Assembly: GCA_021793835.1 (NCBI GenBank)
Contig: JAJYRZ010000005.1
Coordinates: 1-32,508, forward strand
Direction of reading: 5' to 3'
DNA length: 32,508 bases
Source of the DNA: Actinomycetes bacterium
GTDB taxonomy: Bacteria; Actinomycetota; Actinomycetes; Mycobacteriales; Mycobacteriaceae
This document shows positions 1 to 6,216 of the stretch, one piece after another. The stretch's first letter is position 1. The number at the start of each line of letters is the position of its first letter. Made by a program: the position numbers and the translations under genes. The notes beneath the pieces are model-generated. The model was not told the DNA's origin and searched no databases. It worked only from the letters and a program-made list of their open reading frames with translations.

Positions 1-19
1 GCCCCGCCGGTGACGGGGC
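1..19. terminator. GC hairpin after the hydrolase operon
   Basis: GCCCCG (1-6) and CGGGGC (14-19) are perfectly complementary around a 7-nt loop. The hairpin lies just past the hydrolase stop codon, in the direction of its transcription. There is no U-tract, as is common for actinobacterial terminators, so the role is inferred from position and stem strength. Confidence 0.4.
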
Positions 20-44
20 CGGACGCGGCCGGGGCCCGCCGACC

Positions 45-986
45 TCAGGCGTCGGGTGCGCACCCGTGGGCGCGCAGGAAGTCCGCGATCACCGCGGTGG
101 TCTCCTCGGGACGCTGCTCGTGCACGAAATGACCGGCGTCCAGGGCCGCCTGCTCGACCGGCGGTCCGGCCGGGACGCGCGCGGCGACGTGCGGCAGCAC
201 ATACGGGTCGGCGGTGCCGCGGATCTGGAGCACCGGTGCGGTGGTACGGCGGCGCATGGCGCGGCGGAACCGGCGCCCGTCCGGGCGGAACTGAGAGCGG
301 AAGGCCCAGCGGTGGTACTCCAGGCGGCAGTGCGCACTGGGCACGATCTGGGCGGCGCGGCGATACCGCCGGCGTGCCCGGGCGAACTCCGGATCGTCGG
401 CGAAGTCGCCGGCGCGCCGGGCCAGCAGCGCATCGGTGCCGGCGCCGTCGTCACGGGTCAGCCGGCGCTCGGCCAGCCGCGGCAGCTGGTCGGCCAGCAG
501 CTCGCCGAGCACAGCGCGGCGCTGCCGGCGATCGCGCAGCACGGCGCGGCGCAGCACCAGCGGATGGGGCGCACCGACGGTGATCAGGGCGCGCACCCGC
601 CCCGGCCGGATCAGCGCGGTCGCCCAGCCGACCAGGCCGCCGTCGCCGTGGCCGACGACCACCGCCTCGTCGTGGCCCAGACCGCGGATCAGTCCGGCCA
701 CGTCCGCGGCCAGGGTCCAGCCGTCGTAACCGCGCGGCGGCTTGTCGCTGTCGCCGTAACCGCGCAGGTCGACCGCCGCCACCCGGTAGCCCAGGGCGGC
801 CAGACCGGTGAGCTGGTGCCGCCAGGTCCACCAGTAGGTGCCGTAACCGTGCAGCAGCACCACCAGCGGGGCGTCCGCAGACTCCGGACCGGTCATCGCC
901 GCATGCAGGCGGATGCCGTCGGAGTGGACGTCGACGTGCCGCCAGGGGCCGTCGTGCCGGACCGAGGACGGATCCGGGGCGGTCAT
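45..986 (-). CDS. ephE: Alpha/beta hydrolase, EphE-like
   Basis: A 313-residue alpha/beta hydrolase. The oxyanion region is LLHGYG (about 44-49), the nucleophile elbow V-G-H-G-D-G-G (111-117), the likely acid Asp260 (GTADPY) and the likely base His286 (AGHF). Sequence and position, next to a holin-X-type gene, match mycobacterial EphE (Rv3670), annotated as an epoxide hydrolase. The elbow is odd: in G-H-Nu-x-G the nucleophile position is Gly114, and the only acidic residue, Asp115, sits one place later. I recall the same shift (GHADGG) in Rv3670, so it looks family-wide, and epoxide hydrolase activity should not be assumed. The start lies 2 bp after the stop of the upstream gene at 989-1495, so the two are one transcript. 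Confidence 0.8.
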   Translation of the reverse strand: MTAPDPSSVRHDGPWRHVDVHSDGIRLHAAMTGPESADAPLVVLLHGYGTYWWTWRHQLTGLAALGYRVAAVDLRGYGDSDKPPRGYDGWTLAADVAGLIRGLGHDEAVVVGHGDGGLVGWATALIRPGRVRALITVGAPHPLVLRRAVLRDRRQRRAVLGELLADQLPRLAERRLTRDDGAGTDALLARRAGDFADDPEFARARRRYRRAAQIVPSAHCRLEYHRWAFRSQFRPDGRRFRRAMRRRTTAPVLQIRGTADPYVLPHVAARVPAGPPVEQAALDAGHFVHEQRPEETTAVIADFLRAHGCAPDA

Positions 987-988
987 CT

Positions 989-1495
989 CTACCGCAGGCC
1001 GGTCGCGGGCGCGCCGGACTGCGCCGCCGCCGCGGCGCCACCGGGCAGGACGGTGCTCATCTCCTTGACCGAATCGATCGTCTTGCGCGGCGCCCGGATC
1101 TTGCGCAGCCGCAGGAAGCCGACCACCGCGAGCACCCCGGCGGCCAGCACCTGGATGCCGAAGACGATCAGGTAGGCCGCCCAGCTCGGCAGCCAGACGC
1201 TCAGCAGCTCACCGAGGAAGAAGAAGAAGAAAAAGGTGCTGAACAGCAGGATCACACCGGCGACGATGAACAGCACACTGCCCATCACGCCCTTCTTGAT
1301 CTCACCGGTGACCTCCGACTTGGCCAGCTCGACCTCGGCCCGGACCAGGGTGGACATCTGCGCGGTCGCGCTCTTGACCAGCTGGCCGATCGAGGCGTCC
1401 TGCGGATCCGGGTCCAGGTCGGACAGGGGGATCGACGAGACGGATCCGGGCACCCCCGGCACCGTGCGTCCGTTGTTGCGGTCGGTCATGCTCAC
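989..1495 (-). CDS. Phage holin family (holin-X type) membrane protein
   Basis: A 168-residue protein with a polar N-terminus, an amphipathic segment (about 36-66: GQLVKSATAQMSTLVRAEVE), two hydrophobic helices (about 70-95 and 103-127) and a polar tail. This is the layout of the actinobacterial holin-X / putative holin superfamily III group (Pfam PF07332), matching Rv3669. Despite the name these are chromosomal membrane proteins of unknown function, not evidence of phage. The first helix contains six Phe in a row, encoded by a GAA-rich tract on the plus strand (about 1214-1233). An alternative start is Met3. The gene precedes the EphE-like hydrolase by 2 bp. Confidence 0.75.
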   Translation of the reverse strand: MSMTDRNNGRTVPGVPGSVSSIPLSDLDPDPQDASIGQLVKSATAQMSTLVRAEVELAKSEVTGEIKKGVMGSVLFIVAGVILLFSTFFFFFFLGELLSVWLPSWAAYLIVFGIQVLAAGVLAVVGFLRLRKIRAPRKTIDSVKEMSTVLPGGAAAAAQSGAPATGLR

Positions 1496-1585
1496 GTCAC
1501 CCTTCGAGAAGGTCGGCCTTCGGTCGGTACGTCCGGTTACTGCGGTTCATCGTGCCATGACGGTGGGCCCGTCACAGCACGGTGG

Positions 1586-2797
1586 TCACGACCCGTCGGC
1601 GGATCCGTCCTGCTCGGCCATCTTGCGGTGGGCCCGCCCGCGCAACGTGATCAGGATCGAGCCGAGCACCGCGGCCACCAGCGAGGCGATGAGCACCGCG
1701 GCCTTGGCGGCCTCCAGGTCGATGCCCTCGAGCGACAGTTCGGCCACCAGCAGCGAGACGGTGAAGCCGATACCGGCGAGCACCGAGAGCGCGAACAGGT
1801 CGGCGTTGTGGAGCCGGGCCGGCATCTTGCCGATGCCCAGTTTCACGGCCAGCCAGCACGTGCCGAAGATGCCGATGGCCTTACCGACCACCAGCCCGAC
1901 GATCACGCCGATCGCGATCCGGTCGCCGCCGATGTAGGACAGCATCTCCCCGTCCACCGGCACACCGGCGGCGAAGAACGCGAAGATCGGCACGCACAGC
2001 CCCGACGACCAGGGGTCGATCCGGTGCACCAGGCGTGCGCCGGGGGCTTCGGCCTCACCCCGGTCGGGGATGACCCGGGTGAGCAGACCCAGCACCACAC
2101 CGGCGACGGTGGCGTGCACGCCCGACTGGAACAGGCAGTACCAGGCGATCACCGCCAGCGGCACGTACAGCCATGGCGTGGTGATGCGGCGCTGCTGGGC
2201 GAGGAAGTAGACGACGAACGTGGCCAGTGCGCCCAGCAGCCACCAGAAGGCGATCGAGGCGGTGAACACCAGGGCGATGATCGCGATGGCGACCAGGTCG
2301 TCGACCACGGCGAGCGAGAGCAGGAACACCCGCGCGGTGAACGGGATCTGCTTGGCGGTCATCGCGAGCACCCCGAGTGCGAAGGCGATGTCGGTGGCCA
2401 CCGGGATGGCCCAGGCCTGTTCGATCCCGGGCTGGCCCCAGCCGATGCCCAGTGCGATCAGCGCCGGCACCACCACGCCGCCGAGGGCGGCCAGGATCGG
2501 CAGTGCGGCCTTGCGCCGGTCGGCGAGCTCACCGAGCACCAGTTCGTGCTTGAGTTCGAGCCCGGCGATGAAGAAGAACACCGCCAGCAGCGCGTCCTGG
2601 GCCCAGGTGTTCAAATCCAGATCCAGCCCCAGTGCCGACGGGCCGACCTGGAACTGCTGGAGGCCGAGATAGGTGTCGGCCAACCCGGTGTTGGCGGCGA
2701 TCAGCGCCAACACGGCGCCGAGCAGCAGCAGAGCGCCGCCGCCGGACTCGGAGCGCACCAGGCGCATGATCGGGTTGGTGGTCGTCGGAGCGGTCAT
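1586..2797 (-). CDS. nhaA: Na+/H+ antiporter NhaA
   Basis: A 403-residue NhaA-family antiporter that exchanges cytoplasmic Na+ or Li+ for external H+ at the plasma membrane. Family residues are visible: VATDIAF with Asp136 (E. coli Asp133), VVDDL with Asp166/Asp167 (E. coli Asp163/164, the ion-binding pair), SGVHATVAGV with His228 (pH-sensor region) and VVGKAIG with Lys306 (E. coli Lys300). Length and about 12 hydrophobic segments fit the family. The ATG at 2795-2797 is preceded on its strand by a purine-rich GAGGGAAGGG ribosome-binding site. The gene is divergent from the Fic-like gene and separated by 90 bp from the holin-X gene downstream. Confidence 0.95.
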   Translation of the reverse strand: MTAPTTTNPIMRLVRSESGGGALLLLGAVLALIAANTGLADTYLGLQQFQVGPSALGLDLDLNTWAQDALLAVFFFIAGLELKHELVLGELADRRKAALPILAALGGVVVPALIALGIGWGQPGIEQAWAIPVATDIAFALGVLAMTAKQIPFTARVFLLSLAVVDDLVAIAIIALVFTASIAFWWLLGALATFVVYFLAQQRRITTPWLYVPLAVIAWYCLFQSGVHATVAGVVLGLLTRVIPDRGEAEAPGARLVHRIDPWSSGLCVPIFAFFAAGVPVDGEMLSYIGGDRIAIGVIVGLVVGKAIGIFGTCWLAVKLGIGKMPARLHNADLFALSVLAGIGFTVSLLVAELSLEGIDLEAAKAAVLIASLVAAVLGSILITLRGRAHRKMAEQDGSADGS

Positions 2798-2923
2798 CGG
2801 TCCCTTCCCTCGCGGGCGTCGAGCGCGCCGGCAGCGGCCGTCGCGCCGCCGACCAGACTTCCCGGCACACCGGGGGTGAGCCTATCGGCTCCCGGCCGGG
2901 CGGGCACCAGGACGGGTGGGCGG

Positions 2924-2929
2924 TACGGT
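2924..2929 (+). promoter_or_regulatory. -10 box of a leaderless promoter
   Basis: TACGGT fits the actinobacterial TAnnnT -10 consensus and ends 6 bp before the GTG start at 2936. Transcription would therefore begin at about the first base of the codon. No Shine-Dalgarno sequence precedes the GTG and no convincing -35 box is present. Confidence 0.45.
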
Positions 2930-2935
2930 GCGGGG

Positions 2936-3706
2936 GTGACCGCACACGCCACCGATACACCAGATCCGCTCGCCCCCATCATGGACCTGCCCGGGGTCGC
3001 AGACGCGGCGGAACGGGCCCGGGCCGCGCTCGGCGAAGCGCACCGGCACAAGACCAACCGCCGGGGTTGGCCGCAGACGGCCACCGAGGCGGCGGTGCGT
3101 GCCGCGCGGGCCTCCGCCGCGATCGACGGCGGCGACGTCGAACTGCCGGCCGACGGCGACATCCAGGACCCGCTGCTGGCCGGTGCGCTGCGCCTGGCCA
3201 CCGCACTCGACGGGGACTCGCTGCCGATCATGGTCGGCACCTGGGAGCGGGCGCCGCTGCAGGTGCTCGCCCGGCTGCACGTGCTGGCCGCCGCGGGGAT
3301 GGTCGACGACCCTGATCAGCTCGGCCGGCCCCGCGTCGACCCGGGGGTGGGCGAGCGGCTCGATGCGCTGAGCCAGCTGGTCACCGGCGGCACCACGGTG
3401 CCCGCCCCGGTACTCGCCGCGATCGTGCACGGCGAACTGGCCGCACTGGCGCCGTTCGGCACCGCGGACGGACTGATCGCCCGCGCCGCCTCCCGCCTGG
3501 TCTCGGTGTCCACCGGACTGGACCCGCACAACCTCGGGGTGCCCGAGACGCACTGGCTCAAGCGGCGCACCGCGTATCACAAGGCGGTCGAGGCGTTCGC
3601 CGCCGGCGAGGCCGAAGGCGTGGCCGGCTGGGTCATCACCTGCTGCGGGGCCATGGAGGTCGGCGCACAGGAGGCGCTGGAGATCGCTGAAGCCCACAGC
3701 GCTTAG
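2936..3706 (+). CDS. Degenerate Fic-fold protein (often annotated oxidoreductase)
   Basis: A 256-residue protein matching the Rv3662c/SCO3559 family, usually labelled hypothetical or oxidoreductase. I see no dinucleotide-binding motif. It does resemble a Fic domain. Residues 60-65 (SAAIDG) resemble the inhibitory-helix motif (S/T)xxxE(G/N) with Asp for Glu. Residues 165-183 (HGELAALAPFGTADGLIAR) align with the Fic core, where HPFxxGNGRxxR has become A-P-F-x-x-A-D-G-L-x-x-R. The catalytic His and the phosphate-binding Gly-Asn-Gly-Arg are thus mostly lost, while Pro, Phe, one Gly and the last Arg remain. Fic enzymes transfer AMP or similar groups to proteins; this one is probably catalytically dead. 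The GTG start is chosen from the -10 box just upstream and the family-like N-terminus. It neighbours the Ms1-type RNA, as in relatives. Confidence 0.7.
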   Translation: MTAHATDTPDPLAPIMDLPGVADAAERARAALGEAHRHKTNRRGWPQTATEAAVRAARASAAIDGGDVELPADGDIQDPLLAGALRLATALDGDSLPIMVGTWERAPLQVLARLHVLAAAGMVDDPDQLGRPRVDPGVGERLDALSQLVTGGTTVPAPVLAAIVHGELAALAPFGTADGLIARAASRLVSVSTGLDPHNLGVPETHWLKRRTAYHKAVEAFAAGEAEGVAGWVITCCGAMEVGAQEALEIAEAHSA

Positions 3707-3736
3707 GGCACCAGGACAGGGCCTGGACGTGGTGCC
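3707..3736 (+). terminator. Hairpin directly after the Fic-like gene
   Basis: GGCACCA (3707-3713) pairs with TGGTGCC (3730-3736), starting at the first base after the TAG stop. An alternative inner stem, CCAGG/CCTGG, is also possible. There is no U-tract, so the terminator role is inferred from position. Confidence 0.45.
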
Positions 3737-3770
3737 GCGCAGCGGGCGCGGCGACCGTACACACGGGTAA

Positions 3771-3813
3771 CGGGCGAGGTGTTCTGCTCGTGACTGTCAG
3801 AACACCACGCCCG
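3771..3813. terminator. 15-bp hairpin, shared terminator candidate
   Basis: CGGGCG (3771-3776) plus GGTGTTCTG (3778-3786) pair perfectly with CAGAACACC (3798-3806) plus CGCCCG (3808-3813), with one A-A mismatch and an 11-nt loop. On the minus strand it sits about 270-310 nt after the Ms1-type promoter, where that RNA should end. On the plus strand it follows the Fic-like gene. It probably serves both. Confidence 0.6.
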
Positions 3814-4080
3814 CCCGTGGGACATGAACCTGCCGGCCACTCCAGCGTGCTGGGTGGGCTGTGCGGGATGGCCTCAGCGCGCCGCCGTCCGCCTCATCCG
3901 AGGATCCCCACCCGAGGAGATCTGGTCCCGGTGAAGGTGGCGGGGTCACGCAGACCCACAACACTTTCTGCCTTATGCGGCGCGCTCCGCGTGGGAGACC
4001 GGCCGTTCATGTCGGGAAGCCCCGGTCTGGGAGAGCGGACCTTCTCTTCCGGTCCGACCTTGGCCTTCCGTGCTTCCGTG
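3771..4080 (-). ncRNA. Ms1/MTS2823-type 6S-like RNA
   Basis: This non-coding stretch lies between the Fic-like (Rv3662c-type) and HAD (Rv3661-type) genes, exactly where mycobacteria encode MTS2823/Ms1, a roughly 300-nt RNA that binds RNA polymerase core. Streptomyces has scr3559 near the same gene pair. It is on the same strand as the HAD gene, as in M. tuberculosis. Seen in the sequence: a good promoter on the minus strand (4087-4115), a predicted start near 4080, a strong hairpin at 3771-3813 giving about 300 nt, and long-range complementarity between 3821-3829 (GACATGAAC) and 4005-4013 (GTTCATGTC), which would close a long internal domain. Short local stems lie within it, for example AGACCGG/CCGGTCT. 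No credible protein is encoded. Exact ends are estimates. Confidence 0.75.
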
Positions 4081-4086
4081 ACTCAA

Positions 4087-4115
4087 TTTCTACCCCACCG
4101 GAGCGCGTGTGGCAA
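4087..4115 (-). promoter_or_regulatory. SigA-type promoter of the Ms1-like RNA
   Basis: Read on the minus strand, TTGCCA (-35, 4110-4115) and TAGAAA (-10, 4087-4092) are separated by exactly 17 bp. This is one of the best housekeeping-type promoters in the window, consistent with an abundant RNA. The predicted start is within 1-2 bases of 4080. Confidence 0.65.
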
Positions 4116-4123
4116 GAGTCACA
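4108..4123. promoter_or_regulatory. CRP-like palindrome over the Ms1 -35 box
   Basis: On the minus strand the 16-mer TGTGACTCTTGCCACA matches the cAMP-receptor-protein consensus TGTGA-N6-TCACA at nine of ten defined positions. It covers the -35 hexamer, a position that usually means repression or competition with RNA polymerase. Binding is inferred from sequence only. Confidence 0.45.
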
Positions 4124-4207
4124 TTCGAGTTCGTCGAACCCGCCCCTACCAGCGGGTATTACGTCATGCTGGAGGGGCTGGTCTGCGCTTCGGGCCGTGG
4201 TCGGGGC

Positions 4208-5008
4208 TCAGCGGCGGCGCACCCGGTAGGCGGCGCCGGCGCCGATGCCGGTGGCCACCCCGACCCCCAGGGCGAGCGCGGCGGCCAGTGACACCGTCCG
4301 CTCCGGGCGGCGGGGCAGCAGCGGGTCGGTGAACTCCAGGATCGGCCAATCGCGTTCCTCGGCCGCTTTGCGCAGCGCGCGATCCGGATTGACCGCGGTG
4401 GGGAGACCGACCGCCTCGAGCATCGGCAGGTCGGTGCTGGAGTCGGAATACGCATAGCTTCCGGCCAGGTCGTAGCCGTGTGTGGCCGCCAGCCGCTCCA
4501 TCTCCACGACCTTGCCGGGCCCGAAGCAGTAGTTCTCGATCTCGGCGGTGTACCGGCCGTCCTCGATCCGCATGGTGGTCGCCGCCGCGTGATCGGCGCC
4601 GAGCAGCCGGGCGATCGGGGCGACGACCTCCGCGCCTGAGGCGGAGACGATCACCACGTCGTGTCCGCGCCGGCGGTGGTCGGCGATGAGGTCTGCGGCC
4701 TCGGCGAACACCAGCGGCGGGACGATCTCGTGCAGCGTCTCGTCCACGATCTGCCGGATCTGCGCGACCTCCCAGCCGGCGACCAACCCGGTGAGGTGAT
4801 CGCGCATGCGCTGCATCTGCTTCTCGTCCGCCCCGCCGAGCCGGAACATCGCCTGGGCGTAGGCGCTCTTGATCGCCGAGCGGGCGTCGATCAGCCCCTC
4901 CGCCCGGAACGGGCGGGCGAAGGCCAGGGTGCTGGAGGTGGCCAGCACCGTCTTGTCCAGGTCGAAGAAGGCGGCGATCCGGCGGCCGTCCGGGGGCTCC
5001 GAGGTCAT
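4208..5008 (-). CDS. HAD-IB family phosphatase with C-terminal membrane segment
   Basis: A 266-residue HAD hydrolase of the SerB-like IB subfamily, matching Rv3661 and the Streptomyces morphological-differentiation-associated proteins. Motif I is FFDLDKT (nucleophile Asp16, acid Asp18), motif II IVSASG (about Ser121), motif III GPGK (Lys165) and motif IV YSDSSTD (Asp188 and Asp192, Mg2+). The end (about 237-258, TVSLAAALALGVGVATGIGAGA) is a probable membrane anchor followed by RVRRR. The substrate is unknown; phosphoserine or a phospholipid head group are possibilities only. I chose the ATG at 5008 because a -10 hexamer lies 7 bp upstream and the motif spacing is normal. An in-frame ATG at 5068 would add 20 unlikely residues. 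The Ms1-type RNA lies directly downstream on the same strand. Confidence 0.85.
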   Translation of the reverse strand: MTSEPPDGRRIAAFFDLDKTVLATSSTLAFARPFRAEGLIDARSAIKSAYAQAMFRLGGADEKQMQRMRDHLTGLVAGWEVAQIRQIVDETLHEIVPPLVFAEAADLIADHRRRGHDVVIVSASGAEVVAPIARLLGADHAAATTMRIEDGRYTAEIENYCFGPGKVVEMERLAATHGYDLAGSYAYSDSSTDLPMLEAVGLPTAVNPDRALRKAAEERDWPILEFTDPLLPRRPERTVSLAAALALGVGVATGIGAGAAYRVRRR

Positions 5009-5015
5009 ACCGGTG

Positions 5016-5021
5016 AGCCTA
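5016..5021 (-). promoter_or_regulatory. -10 box of a leaderless promoter (HAD gene)
   Basis: On the minus strand TAGGCT ends 7 bp before the ATG at 5008, so the mRNA would start at or next to the start codon. There is no Shine-Dalgarno sequence. The -35 region is weak. Confidence 0.45.
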
Positions 5022-5151
5022 CGTATCTCCGGCGACGCCGCAGGTCGGGTTCCGTCGCCTTCGTCCACAGCGCGGCGCGTCGTCCCCAGAGACCGGCTCT
5101 GGACCGGGCGCAGGGACCGGACGACCGCTCCGGGCCGGTCACCGTAGGGGC

Positions 5152-6216
5152 ATGACGACGACTCGGGCCGCGGACGGCGAGGTGCTGGTGGTGATCACCG
5201 ATCCGGTGATCGGCGCCGAGGTGGGCAGGGCCGCGGCCGCCGTCGACGTCGCGCTCACCCACGTGCCTTCCGACCCGGAACCGACCCGATGGCGCCGGGC
5301 CCGGCGGATCCTCGTCGACCGGGCCGGCGCGCAGGCGTGTCTGGCCGCCGGTCTGCCCCGCAGACCGGAGGTGCTGCTGGTGGTCGACGGTCAGGACCTG
5401 GACGGCGGATCGGGCGGCGAACAGTGGCGGCTCGCGGTGCACCTGGGTGCGCAGGAGGTGTTCACCCTGCCCGCGGAGGCGGACCGGCTGGTGCGTGCCC
5501 TGGCCGAACCGGCGCAGGCCGAGGGCGGGGGAGCGGTACTGGCGGTGCTCGGCGGCCGGGGCGGTGCGGGAGCCTCGGTGTTCGCCGCCGCCCTGGCGCA
5601 GAGCTGTGCGGGGCCGGTGCTGCTGGTCGACCTGGACGTTGACGGGGCGGGAGCGGATCTGCTCCTGGGGATCGAGGACCGGCCCGGGGTGCGGTGGCCG
5701 CAGTTGCGCACCGCCGCCGGCCGGGTGGAGGCCCAGTCGCTGCGCCGCGCCCTGCCCCGGACCGACCGGATCGCGGTGCTCACCGGGGACGGGCCCACGC
5801 CGGACCCGGGCACGGTGCAGGCGGTGCTCGCCGCCGGCCGCGAAGGCGGCACGGTGGTGTGCGATCTGCCGCGCGGCGACGGTCCGAGCGCGCAGGCGGT
5901 ACTGGCCGAGGCGGATCTGACGGCCGTGCTGACCTCGGCGGACGTGCGCGGGGCCGCGGCGGCGGTGCGCACCGCGCGGCGCCTACGCGCGGTGCGGGCG
6001 GAGGCCGGACTGGTGGTGCGCGGACCGGCTCCGGGCGGTCTGACGGCCCCGCGCATCGCCGAAGCGGTCGGCCTGCCGCTGTGGGCGACGATGCGTCCGC
6101 AACCCGGCCTGGACCGGATGCTCGAGCACGGCGGCCTGCGACTGGCGCGCAGATCGCCGTTGCGGGCCGCGGCCGAGACGGTCTGCGCCCGGGTGCCCGA
6201 ACGGGGACGGCCGTGA
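5152..6216 (+). CDS. ssd: Septum-site-determining protein Ssd (CpaE/TadZ-like)
   Basis: A 354-residue protein of the CpaE/TadZ-like MinD relatives, equivalent to Rv3660c (Ssd), first in the Tad operon. The N-terminal third (1-120) is a receiver-like domain. The MinD/ParA-type domain follows: deviant Walker A L-G-G-R-G-G-A-G-A-S (133-142), then LLVDLDVDGAGAD (157-169), the Walker A' Asp region. The invariant P-loop Lys is absent (GAS in place of GKT/S), so ATP binding may be lost or altered. Such proteins localise the Tad machinery or affect septum placement. The stop TGA overlaps the GTG start of tadA. The ATG at 5152 directly follows an AGGGG run that is too close to be a good ribosome-binding site. 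Confidence 0.85.
   Translation: MTTTRAADGEVLVVITDPVIGAEVGRAAAAVDVALTHVPSDPEPTRWRRARRILVDRAGAQACLAAGLPRRPEVLLVVDGQDLDGGSGGEQWRLAVHLGAQEVFTLPAEADRLVRALAEPAQAEGGGAVLAVLGGRGGAGASVFAAALAQSCAGPVLLVDLDVDGAGADLLLGIEDRPGVRWPQLRTAAGRVEAQSLRRALPRTDRIAVLTGDGPTPDPGTVQAVLAAGREGGTVVCDLPRGDGPSAQAVLAEADLTAVLTSADVRGAAAAVRTARRLRAVRAEAGLVVRGPAPGGLTAPRIAEAVGLPLWATMRPQPGLDRMLEHGGLRLARRSPLRAAAETVCARVPERGRP

Noticed and set aside
989-1495. Prophage remnant suggested by the holin family name
   Set aside because: Holin-X-type proteins are ordinary chromosomal genes in actinobacteria; no other phage gene or attachment site is nearby.
3790-4332. Possible small plus-strand proteins in the 3707-4207 gap
   Set aside because: Arg/Pro-rich residues, no ribosome-binding site, and the DNA is better explained by the minus-strand structured RNA.
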